Shown: one piece after another, positions 1 through 10,587 of the stretch
Layout: each line of letters opens with the position of its first letter
How positions within the stretch are numbered: the first letter of the stretch is position 1
Origin: Chromatiaceae bacterium
Lineage (GTDB): Bacteria; Pseudomonadota; Gammaproteobacteria; Chromatiales; Chromatiaceae
Direction: 5' to 3'
DNA length: 64,000 nucleotides
Assembly (NCBI GenBank): GCA_016714645.1
Contig: JADKCI010000004.1
Location: forward strand, 1-64,000
Notes under the pieces: model-generated
Seen by the model: only the letters and a program-made list of their open reading frames with translations
Databases searched by the model: none
What the model was told of the DNA's origin: nothing
Program-made: the position numbers and the translations under genes

Positions 1-1655
1 GCCGTAGTCAGCGTCACCCAGATCAACACCGGTGCCGCCGTCGCTGGCTGGCAGCTCGCCACCAATCTGCAGGCCCCCGGCGTGGTCCGCGCCTCCCTTG
101 CCGGTTCAACACCCCTCGCCCCTGGCGTGGGACTGGAGTTGTTGACCCTTGACCTCAGGGCTGAAGGCGCCGCTGGCAGCAGCTCTGCCCTCAACCTAAC
201 CCGGGGCGATATCGACGAGCTCACTGGCATTCTTAGCGACGGCGAAGTCACCATTGCCTCCCCCCGTTCCAGCCTCAATGTCGACAAGGACGGCACCGGC
301 ACTGGCAGCGTCGCCAGCAGCCCCGCCGGTATCGACTGCGGCAGTGATTGCAGTGAGCGGTATGTGACTGGCACCGTCGTCACCCTCACCGCCACGCCCG
401 CCAGCGACTCCTCCTTCGTCGGCTGGAGTGGCGGCGGCTGTTCCGGCACTGGTACTTGCGAGGTGACGATGAGCATCGATCAGAACGTCACCGCCAGCTT
501 CACCAAGGCCCTTAATCCTACTGTCACCGTCACCGCCAGAGATGCCAGCGCCAGCGAGGCCGGCCTCACCACCGGCACCTACACCTTCAGCCGCACGGGG
601 AGCACCAGCGCCGCCCTCGCCGTCGCCTATACCGTCAGTGGCACCGCCACGTCCGGCAGCGACTACCAGTCCCTGGGCACCAGCGTCAACTTCGGCGCTG
701 GGGTTACCAAGGTCACCAAGACCCTCACCCCCCTGCAAGACACCCTACAGGAACTCCCCGAGAGCGTGATCGTCACTCTCAAGCCGGGTACCAGCTATGC
801 CGTCGGCACCCCCGGTAGCGCCACGGTGACCCTCACCAGCGACGGTCAGCCGCCGCCGGCGCCACCGCGTCCCAAGCCCCTCACCCCCTGCGACCCCCTG
901 CAGGAACTCCCGAGCGTGATCGTCACCCTCAAGCCGGTACCAGCTACGCCGTTGGCACCGCGCGCCACGGTGCCCTCACCAGCGACGAAGTGGTCACCCA
1001 GACCGTCACCGTCCGCTACGATAACAGCGCCACCGAGGCCGGCCTCCCACCGGCACCTTTACCTTCAGCCGCAGCGGCAACACCGCCGCCGCCCTCACCG
1101 TCGCCTATCCACCAGTGGCACCGTAGCGACTACCAGTCCCTGGGCACCAGCGTCAACTTCGGCGCTGGGGTTACCAAGGTCACCAAGACCCTCACCCCCC
1201 GGCAAGACACCCTACAGGAACTCCCCGAGAGCGTGATCGTCACCCTCAAGCCGGGTACCAGCTATGCCGTCGGCACCCCCGGTAGCGCCACGGTGACCCT
1301 CACCAGCGACGAAGTGGTCACCCAGACCGTCACCGTCGCCGCTACCGATAACAGCGCCACCGAGGCCGGCCTCACCACCGGCACCTTTACCTTCAGCCGC
1401 AGCGGCAACACCGCCGCCGCCCTCACCGTCGCCTATACAGTCAGTGGCACCGCCACGTCCGGTAGCGACTACAGGTCCCTCGGCGCCAGCGTCAGCTTCG
1501 CCGCCGGTGCCACCAGTGTCACCAAGACCCTCACCCCCCTGCAAGACCCCCTGCAGGAACTCCCCGAGAGCGTGATCGTCACCCTCAAGCCGAGTACCAG
1601 CTACGCCGTTGGCACCCCCGGCAGCGCCACGGTCACCCTGACTAGCGACGATTAG
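1..1655 (+). pseudogene. Calx-beta / InlB-repeat surface protein, 3' part, frameshifted
   Basis: The 3' end of a large repetitive surface protein, open from base 1, so the start lies outside the window. The first ~70 residues resemble a cohesin-like fold. A divergent InlB B-repeat follows (about 280-500, with the GWSGGGCSGTGTC signature), then Calx-beta repeats of about 330 bp. The first (about 520-840) and last (about 1310-1650) are clean. The middle copy (about 850-1135) has lost several single bases against its neighbours, so the protein moves from frame 1 to frame 3 and ends at the TAG at 1653-1655. Calx-beta domains bind calcium in secreted adhesins; that role is inferred. The indels may be real decay or consensus errors in a repeat. 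Confidence 0.65.
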
Positions 1656-1690
1656 GAGCAGATGACGTCGTTGCCAACTGAAGCTCTTAA

Positions 1691-1884
1691 TTGCTGCGAT
1701 TGGCCCGGGTGATCGCCCGTGGCGAAGAAGCCTTCGAGGGTCGGGAAGCGACCCTCGATTGGCTCAACCAGCCCAATGCCGCCCTGGGTGGTGGTACCCC
1801 TTATGTGTCTGCTGGAAAGGGATATCGGCACCGAGAACGCCATGGATAACCTGGGGGTGTATCGAACACGGCGTTTACGCCTGA
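1691..1884 (+). pseudogene. Xre/MbcA/ParS-type antitoxin C-terminal relic
   Basis: Three consecutive frame segments rebuild the C-terminal toxin-binding domain (DUF2384-like) of a ParS/MbcA antitoxin. Frame 2 reads ...ATLDWLNQPNAALGGGTPY, another frame gives LLERDIGTENAMDNLG, and a third ends IEHGVYA with a TGA at 1882-1884. The LNxPNxALGG, DIG and IEHGVYA landmarks are those of the family. The N-terminal half and any RES- or ParT-type toxin partner are absent. At least two frameshifts make it non-functional. It sits between the Calx-beta gene and argG and is probably left from a deleted toxin-antitoxin module. Confidence 0.6.
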
Positions 1885-1915
1885 TGCTCGGTTCTGGTTC
1901 TGAACCCGCTCCAGT

Positions 1916-3136
<1,221 letters not shown>

Positions 3137-3171
3137 GGGGGACTCCCGCCTAACTTCGCAAAAGGGCGCAG

Positions 3172-3199
3172 TATATAGCGGCGGCCGGGCCTTGCGGAA
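3172..3199 (-). promoter_or_regulatory. possible argG promoter
   Basis: On the minus strand TTCCGC, a 16-nt spacer and TATATA lie 36 nt upstream of the argG start. The -10 is good and the -35 weak. No ArgR-like operator was recognised. Confidence 0.3.
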
Positions 3200-3363
3200 T
3201 GTGGTTGGCCTCATCGGAGGGTGGCGCCAGGCGATCAGGTCAAAAGCCTGGACTGGGGGACCCGGCAAGCCGAGCCTAAAGGTCATGCCACCCTGTGGAA
3301 CTCGCCCGGATCAAGGCCAAGGTCAGAGCGCTGATGGGATTTGGTTAAGTGATTGACCTGTGC

Positions 3364-4164
3364 TCAACCCTTCAGGAAATCCACCAGGGTCTGGGTGAAG
3401 GCCTCGGGCTGGTCGGCATGGACCCAATGGCCGGCGCCGGGGATGGCGACGAGTTCCGCGCGGGGGAAGAGGGCGCGGATGTCTGGCAACTGGTTGGTGT
3501 TGACGTAGTCCGAATCCGCGCCGTGGATGAAGGCCGTCCGGCCGTGGAACTGGCGGTCCCGAGGGTCGGGAAAGGTCCGCAGCTCCTCCATGGCATCCGG
3601 TAGGGCGGCAAGATTGATGCGCCAGCTCCAGCCCGCTTCGCTCTTGCGGAGGTTCTGTAGCAGGAAGCCGCGCATCATGGGGTCGGGGATGGCGGCGGCG
3701 AGGCGGGCGTCGGCCTCGCGGCGCGAATCGATCGTCTTGAGGTTGAGCGCCCCCAGGGCCGCGATCAGGCGCCGAAAGCGGGAGGCATAGGTCACCGGGG
3801 CGATGTCTACCACCGCCAGGGCCTCGATCCGCTCCGGCCAGTTCAGGGCCAGCCACATGGCGACCTTGCCGCCCAGGCTGTGGCCGACCAGGCTGACGTA
3901 CTCGATGTCCCGGCTGTCCAGCAGGCCGATAAGATCCTCGGCCATGGCCTCGTAGCTCAGGATCGGGTCATGGGGTGACTGGCCGTGATTGCGGAGATCC
4001 GGGACGATCAGGCGCCGGTCCGCCCCCAGCAGCGAGTGCAGCCGGCCGACGATGGGGTGCCAGTTGACGGCGGAGCCGAAGAGGCCATGGATCAGGAGGA
4101 TGGGTGTGGCCGGAGACGCTGGGTCACCGTAGCCGCGGTGAAAGAGGGGGATGGGCGGGGACAA
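3364..4164 (-). CDS. alpha/beta-fold esterase, YbfF-like
   Basis: A 266-residue single-domain alpha/beta hydrolase. LLIHGLFGS supplies the oxyanion-hole strand, GHSLGG carries the nucleophile Ser96, an acidic residue lies in HGADSDYV, and the catalytic His is in GAGHWVH near the C-terminus. This triad and spacing match the YbfF family of short acyl-ester hydrolases. The substrate is unknown. No signal peptide is present, so it should be cytosolic. It follows sodB in the same direction after a hairpin and so is probably transcribed separately. Confidence 0.85.
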   Translation of the reverse strand: MSPPIPLFHRGYGDPASPATPILLIHGLFGSAVNWHPIVGRLHSLLGADRRLIVPDLRNHGQSPHDPILSYEAMAEDLIGLLDSRDIEYVSLVGHSLGGKVAMWLALNWPERIEALAVVDIAPVTYASRFRRLIAALGALNLKTIDSRREADARLAAAIPDPMMRGFLLQNLRKSEAGWSWRINLAALPDAMEELRTFPDPRDRQFHGRTAFIHGADSDYVNTNQLPDIRALFPRAELVAIPGAGHWVHADQPEAFTQTLVDFLKG

Positions 4165-4238
4165 GAGGGGTAAGGGGCGGCGGGGCGTCCGGCGAGGAGG
4201 CGAGACTCAAGGCGCGGAGGTTGCACCCGCCAAGGATA

Positions 4239-4259
4239 GGCCCGGAGTGCCTCCGGGCC
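4239..4259 (-). terminator. hairpin downstream of sodB
   Basis: A perfect 8-bp inverted repeat (GGCCCGGA / TCCGGGCC) with a 5-nt loop lies 33 nt after the sodB stop. The following bases are only weakly T-rich, so it may end transcription inefficiently or simply stabilise the mRNA end. Confidence 0.45.
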
Positions 4260-4291
4260 ATGATCCTCTATGGCTCATCGCCGGGGCGCGA

Positions 4292-4873
4292 TCAGGCGGC
4301 GAAATTGGCGGCCACGAAGTCCCAGTTGACAATATGCCAGATGGTTTCCAGATACTTGGGACGAGCGTTGCGGTAGTCGATGTAGTAGGCATGCTCCCAG
4401 ACATCCAGGGTCAGGAGGGCCTGCTTGCCAGAGGTCATGGGGGTGCCGGCGTTGGAGGTATTGAAGATCTCCAGGGAGCCATCGGCATTCTTGACCAGCC
4501 AGGTCCAGCCGGAACCGAAGTTGGTGGCGCCGGACTGGTTGAACTGCTTCTTGAACTCCTCGAAGGAGCCGAACTTGGCATCGATGGCCGCGGCCAGGGC
4601 GCCAGTGGGCGCGCCACCGCCGGTGGGGCTCAGGCAGTTCCAGTAAAAGCTATGATTCCAGACCTGAGCGGAATTGTTGAAGACGCCGCCGGAGGACTTC
4701 ATGATGATGTCTTCCAGGCTCAGGGCCTCAAACTCGGTGCCCGGGATCAGGTTGTTGAGGTTGGTGACATAGGTCTGGTGATGCTTGCCGTAGTGGTACT
4801 CCAGCGTCTCCTGGGAGAGGGTGGGCGCCAGGGCATCCATGGCGTAGGGCAGGGCGGGCAATGAGTGAGTCAT
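4292..4873 (-). CDS. sodB: iron superoxide dismutase
   Basis: Converts superoxide to hydrogen peroxide and oxygen in the cytosol. The protein is 193 residues, normal for the family. Metal ligands are visible as His27, His75 in QVWNHSFYW, and Asp158 and His162 in DVWEHAYY. Gln71 just before VWNH is the second-sphere residue typical of the iron form, so Fe rather than Mn is inferred. Start chosen at the ATG preceded by CAGGAGA. A good promoter lies upstream. It is monocistronic. Confidence 0.95.
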   Translation of the reverse strand: MTHSLPALPYAMDALAPTLSQETLEYHYGKHHQTYVTNLNNLIPGTEFEALSLEDIIMKSSGGVFNNSAQVWNHSFYWNCLSPTGGGAPTGALAAAIDAKFGSFEEFKKQFNQSGATNFGSGWTWLVKNADGSLEIFNTSNAGTPMTSGKQALLTLDVWEHAYYIDYRNARPKYLETIWHIVNWDFVAANFAA

Positions 4874-4908
4874 GGGTTATCTCCTGAAAAGTGGTATCGA
4901 CTCGGCGC

Positions 4909-4937
4909 AAGATAGGCCCCCCCGGGCCAAAGCTCAA
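4909..4937 (-). promoter_or_regulatory. sodB sigma70-type promoter
   Basis: TTGAGC, a 17-nt spacer and TATCTT on the minus strand, with the -10 about 35 nt upstream of the sodB ATG. Spacing is ideal and both hexamers are close to consensus. Confidence 0.55.
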
Positions 4938-5038
4938 GCGCCAGCCCCCAGTAATTCACATCCTGGTCCAGATCGGCACCCACGGTAGCATGAAGGACCG
5001 GGTGTGCGGAGGGATCCGCAATGGCTTTGGGCGGATGA

Positions 5039-6208
5039 TCAGGTGGTTTCCGCCCAGGCGCCCACCTGATGCCAGGGCAGAATGCGGGCCTGGGTGCGTG
5101 TCTGGGCCTCGCTGCCCGCGTAGATCAGGAGGGGCCGCAGGGCGGCGTCACCTGCCAGGGCGCGCCATTTGTTCAGGCCGGAAAAATAGTCGGGGTTGAT
5201 GGTAGTCCCCGCCTTGATCTCGATAGGCAACAGCCGCTCGCCCTGGTCCAGGAGGACATCGATCTCGTTGCCGGCGCTGTCTCGCCAAAAATAGAGGTTC
5301 GAGGGCAGGCCGCGGTTGAAGCGACCCTTGAGCAATTCGGCGATGACCCAGGTTTCGAACAGGGCACCGCGCTGGGCATGAAAATGCAACGGCTCCTGGT
5401 TCTGGATACCCATGAGCCAGCAGGCCAGGCCGGTATCGAGGAAGTAAAGCTTGGGGGACTTGGTGAGGCGTTTGCCCAGGTTACGATGGTGGGGAGGCAG
5501 CAGAAACAGCAGGTAACTGGCCTCTAGGACTGACAGCCAGGCCTTGGCGGTGTGATGGGTGATGCCGCAATCATTGGCGAGGGCGGACAGGTTCAGCAAT
5601 TGGCCGGTGCGGGCGGCGCACATGCGCAGAAAAACCTGAAAGGTCTTCAGGTCTCGGACCTGGATGAGTTGATGCAGGTCGCGCTCCAGGTAGGTGGCCA
5701 CGTAGGCGGACAGCCAGTCATGGGGCCTCAGATCCCGCACGTAAAGCGGCGGATAGGCACCTTTGTATAGGGTGGTTTCCAGATCGGCGGGTGGCGCGGG
5801 TGTCTGGCACAGCTCGACCTGACTGAAGGGCAGCAGATGCACCAGGCCAACCCGACCGGCCAGCGACTGGGTGATGCGGGAACGCAGGTCGAACTGTTGC
5901 GAGCCCGTGAGGATGAAGAGTCCCATGCGCCCGTCATCGTCCACCAGACCCTGGAGGTAAGAGAAGAGGTCCGGGGTCCGCTGGACCTCGTCCAGGATGG
6001 CGCCATCGGGAAAACCGGCGAGAAAGGCGCGGGGGTCGGACTCGGCGAAGCCGCGAAGGTCCGGATTTTCCAGCGAGACATAGGGTTTGTCGGGAAAGGT
6101 GGCGCGCGCCAGGGTGGTCTTGCCGGACTGGCGCGGGCCCGTGATGGCCAGGACAGGGAAGCCCCGGCTCAAGCGCTGCAAAGTCTGGCTGGCTTGGCGT
6201 GGAATCAT
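5039..6208 (-). CDS. AAA-family ATPase with DUF4143 domain
   Basis: A 389-residue protein of the AAA_14/DUF4143 family. Walker A is GPRQSGKTTLA (about residues 24-34), Walker B is AILDEVQ, and a sensor-like LTGSQQFD follows. The C-terminal DUF4143 half contains KLYFLDTGLACWL and a nuclease-like stretch (NEIDVLLDQG, IEIKAG). The family is widespread and often horizontally transferred, and its cellular role is not established. There is no obvious partner gene nearby. The start sits about 80 bp from the divergent oxygenase gene, so they share a short AT-richer intergenic region. Confidence 0.85.
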   Translation of the reverse strand: MIPRQASQTLQRLSRGFPVLAITGPRQSGKTTLARATFPDKPYVSLENPDLRGFAESDPRAFLAGFPDGAILDEVQRTPDLFSYLQGLVDDDGRMGLFILTGSQQFDLRSRITQSLAGRVGLVHLLPFSQVELCQTPAPPADLETTLYKGAYPPLYVRDLRPHDWLSAYVATYLERDLHQLIQVRDLKTFQVFLRMCAARTGQLLNLSALANDCGITHHTAKAWLSVLEASYLLFLLPPHHRNLGKRLTKSPKLYFLDTGLACWLMGIQNQEPLHFHAQRGALFETWVIAELLKGRFNRGLPSNLYFWRDSAGNEIDVLLDQGERLLPIEIKAGTTINPDYFSGLNKWRALAGDAALRPLLIYAGSEAQTRTQARILPWHQVGAWAETT

Positions 6209-6287
6209 TTCAGTAGGTTAGCAACGCTTGTGCAAATTGGCAATTTGATTTCCAATATTTCATCCCATCAACGATGACCCTACGCTT

Positions 6288-8543
6288 ATGACTGACTACC
6301 CCCAAGCCTTGGCCGACCTCCTGGCCAGCGTCCAGCGCCCCGGTGGTTTCCACGTCGCCGGCTCCTTCGACATCCACCCGCCGCGTCTGGAGGTGGAGGG
6401 GGTGGGGCCCATTGCCCTGCCGCTGCTGCCCACCCAAGCCGAGGCCCTGGTGGGCGGGGCCGAGCAGGCGCCCTATGGCCGGGGGAGTGAGACCCGGGTG
6501 GACACCGGTGTGCGCCGTACCTGGCAGGTGGATGCCGCCCGGGTGAAACTGACGGGCCGGAAGTGGTCGGAGGACCTGGCGGGCGTCGTCGAGCAGGTGC
6601 GGGTGGGTCTGGCGGTAGCCGGGACCATTGAGGCTCAGCTCTATAAGCTGCTGATCTATGATACTGGCAGCTTTTTCGTTCCCCATCGCGACACCGAAAA
6701 GGCCCCGGGCATGTTTGGCACCCTGGTGGTGGTGCTGCCCTGCGACTACAGTGGCGGCGAGCTGATCATCCGCCACCGGGGCGAGGAGGTGCGCGTCGAT
6801 CTGCACCGGGACGAACCCTCCGAGTCCGCCTTCGCCGCCTTCTATGCCGACTGCCGGCACGAGGTCCTGCCCATCGCCTCCGGTTACCGGCTGGCGCTGA
6901 TTTACAACTTGATCCGCCGTGGCGAGGGCCCCTTGCCGCGGGCGCCGGACTACGGCTCCCAGCAGGCGGCCCTCGCCCGCCTGCTGGCTGACTGGGACCG
7001 CTCCGGTGCCGCCCCCGATAAGCTGGTCTATCCCCTGGAGCATGCCTACACCGAGGCCGAGATCGGCTTCCCGGCCCTCAAGGGCCAGGATGCGGCGGCG
7101 GCCCAGGTCCTGATCTCCGCGGCGGCCGCGGCCGGCTGCGATCTTTACCTGGCGCTGATCAGCGTGGCGGAGACCGGCTGGGCCGACTACACCGGCGGCG
7201 GCGGGTGGCGAAATCCGGAATTGGAGATCGGGGAGGTGACCGACAGCGCCTGGACCATTCATGACTGGCGTCTGGCGGACGGCGGCCAGAGCGATATGGC
7301 CAACTTGCCCTTCACCGAGGAGGAGCTGTCGCCCCCCGAGGCCTTGGCCGACCTGGAGGATGCCGAGGTCGAATTCTCCGAGGCCACGGGTAACGAGGGG
7401 GCCTCTTTCGAGCGTTTCTATCAGCGCGCCGCCTTCATCCTCTGGCCGGTGGCCCGGCGCGGCGCCGTCCTGGCCGCCGGCGGACTCAGGGTCAGCATCC
7501 CCGCCCTGCTTGAAGGGGTGCGCCGCTGGGAGGCGGCGGGCGCTCGGGTGGGCGACAGCGACTGGCGGGAGGCCCACCGACTGGCGGGCGCCATCAGCGC
7601 CCAGTGGCCGCGGGAGTCCTGGGTCCGGAACCATGCCAGTACCGAGGGGCGGTCACGTGACCTGCTCGATGCCCTGCTCCGGCTGGGTGATCTGGAGGGC
7701 GGGGCTGAGTTCACCGCCGCTCTGGTCGCGGGGGGCGCCTACAGTCTGGAGGACAATCCGGCCCTGGCCCTGCTCTTCCACCGTCTGCCGCCCGCTCGCG
7801 CGACCGAGCTGCTTGGCCAGGTCATCACCGCCCATGTCGCCCGGCGGCCCGGGGCCTGCGCCAATCTGCTCAACCGTTGCGCGGCGGATGGCGCGCCGGC
7901 CTGGCTCCACGCCTTGTCCAGTCCGGCCAGACTCTTGCTGCAGGGCCTACCCGATGGCCAGCCGGTCAGCCCGACGCCCTTCGATTATCCCCAGGTGCCG
8001 GAACCCCTGACGGCCGCGCAGCTTGCCGAAGCGGTCAGTGCCCTCGGGCGGATCGATGCCGCCCTTGCCGATCAGGCGGTGGCGCGCTGCCTGTCCTGGC
8101 CGGCCGTCTATGACCCGGACCGCTTACTGGTACCGGCGGCTTTGGCGCTCAAGTCCGCTGGCGGGGAGCGGGAGCCCCCAGCCGCCAAGGTCCTGCGCGA
8201 GGCGGTGCTGGCCCACCTGGAGGCCCGCATCGCCCTGCCCCTGGAGCCCCCGGCGGATTGGGCCCGGCCGGTGGCCATCGCCTGCAAGTGCGCCCATTGC
8301 CGCGCACTGAGCGGCTTCCTGGCATCACCGGAGGAGCCGGTCTGGCACTTCAAGGCCAACGAGGTCGAGCGCCGGCATGTCGCCGTTTCCATCCAGAGTA
8401 TCCAGTGCGATCTCGACCTGGCCACGAACAAAGGTGGCCGTCCCTTCACCCTCATCTGTACCAAAAACCAGGCGAGTTTCCACCGCCGGGTCAAGCAGCG
8501 CGAGCAGGATCTCCGGCATCGCGAGCAACTGGTGGCCCCTTGA
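6288..8543 (+). CDS. 2-oxoglutarate/Fe(II)-dependent oxygenase domain protein
   Basis: A 751-residue protein whose first ~210 residues form a prolyl-4-hydroxylase-like double-stranded beta-helix. The iron triad is His133-x-Asp135 (PHRDTEK) and His191 (CRHEVLP), and Arg201 in SGYRLAL is the expected 2-oxoglutarate anchor, so the domain looks active. The remaining ~540 residues are helical with no recognised domain, except a Cys-containing patch (CKCAHCRAL) near residue 665 that could bind metal. The substrate is unknown. Likely cytosolic. It is followed after 65 bp by the asparagine-synthetase-like gene, with no clear operon link. Confidence 0.75.
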   Translation: MTDYPQALADLLASVQRPGGFHVAGSFDIHPPRLEVEGVGPIALPLLPTQAEALVGGAEQAPYGRGSETRVDTGVRRTWQVDAARVKLTGRKWSEDLAGVVEQVRVGLAVAGTIEAQLYKLLIYDTGSFFVPHRDTEKAPGMFGTLVVVLPCDYSGGELIIRHRGEEVRVDLHRDEPSESAFAAFYADCRHEVLPIASGYRLALIYNLIRRGEGPLPRAPDYGSQQAALARLLADWDRSGAAPDKLVYPLEHAYTEAEIGFPALKGQDAAAAQVLISAAAAAGCDLYLALISVAETGWADYTGGGGWRNPELEIGEVTDSAWTIHDWRLADGGQSDMANLPFTEEELSPPEALADLEDAEVEFSEATGNEGASFERFYQRAAFILWPVARRGAVLAAGGLRVSIPALLEGVRRWEAAGARVGDSDWREAHRLAGAISAQWPRESWVRNHASTEGRSRDLLDALLRLGDLEGGAEFTAALVAGGAYSLEDNPALALLFHRLPPARATELLGQVITAHVARRPGACANLLNRCAADGAPAWLHALSSPARLLLQGLPDGQPVSPTPFDYPQVPEPLTAAQLAEAVSALGRIDAALADQAVARCLSWPAVYDPDRLLVPAALALKSAGGEREPPAAKVLREAVLAHLEARIALPLEPPADWARPVAIACKCAHCRALSGFLASPEEPVWHFKANEVERRHVAVSIQSIQCDLDLATNKGGRPFTLICTKNQASFHRRVKQREQDLRHREQLVAP

Positions 8544-8608
8544 GGGCGCCGATAGTCGGGTCGGGTTAGCTGGGTAGCAGTCAAGGTCCAAGACGGAGAA
8601 AGTCAGCG

Positions 8609-10399
8609 ATGTGCGGAATATGCGGTGAATTGCGCCTCGACGGCGCCCCGGCGGATTTGGGAGCGGTGGAGCGGATGATGGCGCGCATCCGCCGGCGCGG
8701 GCCGGATCATGGCGGGAGTTGGAGCGACGGCGGTCTGGGCTTCGGCCATCGCCGCCTGGCCATCATCGACCTCTCCGTCCGTTCCAATCAGCCTATGGTG
8801 GACCCGGAACTGGGCCTGGCCCTGGTGTTCAACGGGGCCATCTACAACTATCGCGAACTGCGCCAGGAACTGGTGGCCAAGGGCTACCACTTCTTTTCGG
8901 ACGGCGACACCGAGGTCATCCTCAAGGCCTGGCACGCCTGGGGCGAGGGCTGCGTCGAGCGCCTGCACGGCATGTTTGCCTTCGCCCTCTGGGATATGGG
9001 CAGGCGCGTCCTCTTCCTGGCTCGGGATCGCTTTGGCGTCAAACCCCTCTACTGGACCCGCGACGCCCGTCGGTTCCGGTTTGCCTCCAGCACCCAGGCC
9101 CTGCTGGCGGCGGGTGGGGTGGACACCGCCATCGACCCCATCGCCCTGCATCACCTCTTCACCCTCCATGCCGTGGTGCCGGCGCCGCGCACTATCCTGA
9201 CCGGCATCCGCAAGCTGGCCCCGGCCCACTGGCTACGCATCGACGCCGATGGCACCACCACCGAGCGCCCCTACTGGAGCCTGGCCGGCGTCCGCCCGGA
9301 CCCCATCCCCACCGCCAGCGAGTGGGTGGCGGCCATCGGCACCGCCCTGCGCCAGGCCGTACGCCGCCGCGAGGAGGTGGCCGACGTGCCGGTGGGGGTG
9401 CTGCTCTCCGGCGGCCTGGATTCGAGCCTGCTGGTGGCCCTGCTGGCGGAGCTGGGGACGGCGGAGGTACGCACCTTCTCGGTGGGTTTCGAGGATACCC
9501 CGGAGGAGGCCGGCAGCGAGTTCGAGTACTCGGACCTCGTCGTGGCGCGCTACGGGACCAGGCATCACAAGTTCCACGTCCCCAACGCCGAGGTCCTGCC
9601 CCGCCTGCCGGAGGCGGTGGACGCGATGACCGAGCCCATGTTCGGCCAGGACGCCGTCGCCTTCTATCTGTTGGGTGAGCAGGTATCACGGGAGATCAAG
9701 GTCGTCCAGTCCGGCCAGGGGGCGGACGAGGTCTTCGGCGGCTATTTCTGGTATCCGCGCCTGGCCGGGGCGGACCAGGGGGCCTGGCTCGAGACCTTCC
9801 GTCGGCACTACTTCGATCGCGATCACGCCGAGTTTCTGCACCTGGCGGCCCCGGCCCATGCCGGACCGGACCACACCGGCATCCTCGTCGCCGATCTCCT
9901 GGACCAGACCGGCGCCGAGGAACTGGTCGACGCCGTCCTGCGCCTGGATGTGACCAGCCTCATCGTCGATGACCCGGTCAAGCGGGTGGACAACATGACC
10001 ATGGCCTGGGGTCTGGAGGCCCGGGTGCCCTTCCTCGATCACGAACTGGTCGAGTTGGCGACCCGCTGTCCCGCCGCTATCAGGCTGCGCGAGGGCGGCA
10101 AATATCCCCTCAAGGCCCTGGCCCGGGGCCTGCTGCCGGATGCCGTCATCGACCGGCCCAAGGGCTACTTTCCCATGCCGGCCCTCAAGTTCGTGCGCGG
10201 CGACTTTCTCGTCATGATGCGGGACCTGGTCAATTCCCGCGCCTGCCGCGAGCGCGGCATCTACCAACGGGCTTATGTGGATCAGCTTCTCGCCGCCCCC
10301 GATCTGCATCACACACGCATCCGCGGAAATAAGCTTTGGCATCTGGCCTTGCTGGAACTCTGGCTCCAGCGCCACCTGGATGGGGAGTGCCAGGGCTGA
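8609..10399 (+). CDS. asnO: N-acetylglutaminylglutamine amidotransferase (AsnO-like)
   Basis: A class II glutamine amidotransferase fused to an asparagine-synthetase domain, 596 residues. Cys2 is the glutaminase nucleophile (MCGICGELR), and the synthetase P-loop is LLSGGLDSSLLV. The sequence follows the NAGGN subfamily closely (e.g. LHAVVPAPRTIL, KVVQSGQGADEVFGGY). That enzyme makes the osmoprotectant N-acetylglutaminylglutamine amide from the dipeptide formed by Ngg. In other bacteria the ngg ligase gene usually sits immediately downstream. Here transposase remnants follow instead. A general asparagine synthetase is the alternative but fits less well. Confidence 0.85.
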   Translation: MCGICGELRLDGAPADLGAVERMMARIRRRGPDHGGSWSDGGLGFGHRRLAIIDLSVRSNQPMVDPELGLALVFNGAIYNYRELRQELVAKGYHFFSDGDTEVILKAWHAWGEGCVERLHGMFAFALWDMGRRVLFLARDRFGVKPLYWTRDARRFRFASSTQALLAAGGVDTAIDPIALHHLFTLHAVVPAPRTILTGIRKLAPAHWLRIDADGTTTERPYWSLAGVRPDPIPTASEWVAAIGTALRQAVRRREEVADVPVGVLLSGGLDSSLLVALLAELGTAEVRTFSVGFEDTPEEAGSEFEYSDLVVARYGTRHHKFHVPNAEVLPRLPEAVDAMTEPMFGQDAVAFYLLGEQVSREIKVVQSGQGADEVFGGYFWYPRLAGADQGAWLETFRRHYFDRDHAEFLHLAAPAHAGPDHTGILVADLLDQTGAEELVDAVLRLDVTSLIVDDPVKRVDNMTMAWGLEARVPFLDHELVELATRCPAAIRLREGGKYPLKALARGLLPDAVIDRPKGYFPMPALKFVRGDFLVMMRDLVNSRACRERGIYQRAYVDQLLAAPDLHHTRIRGNKLWHLALLELWLQRHLDGECQG

Positions 10400-10473
10400 C
10401 CCGAAGATGAAGGGATGTCGCTATATAAGATTTTCCTGAACTTGGTTTTCATCACGGGTGTTATCAGCCATAC

Positions 10474-10587
10474 TTAACTGCCAAGCCCCGGGAGATTGTC
10501 AACCTCTGAGACGAACAGTTCAGGCCGCTTTTCCTGCCATTGCCCGAGGGCTTCGGCGGGGCTGAGATGGCCGAGACGGGCAACCTG
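10474..10587 (-). pseudogene. C-terminal remnant of an IS481-like transposase
   Basis: A minus-strand fragment reads LSPAEALGQWQEKRPELF and ends about 15 residues later at a TAA (10474-10476). The SPAEAL-x-QW-x-x-x-RPELF pattern is typical of the extreme C-terminus of integrase-core (IS481-type) transposases. Everything upstream is gone, replaced by plus-strand IS5 sequence from about 10580. Identification rests on a short peptide. Confidence 0.45.

Noticed and set aside
6210..7634. 474-codon minus-strand frame
   Set aside because: Antisense shadow of the 2OG-Fe(II) oxygenase gene, which has clear catalytic residues.
8540..8595. Possible third copy of the 59-bp repeat (GTCGGGTTAG-like bases after the oxygenase gene)
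   Set aside because: Only about 10 bases match and the stem partner is missing.
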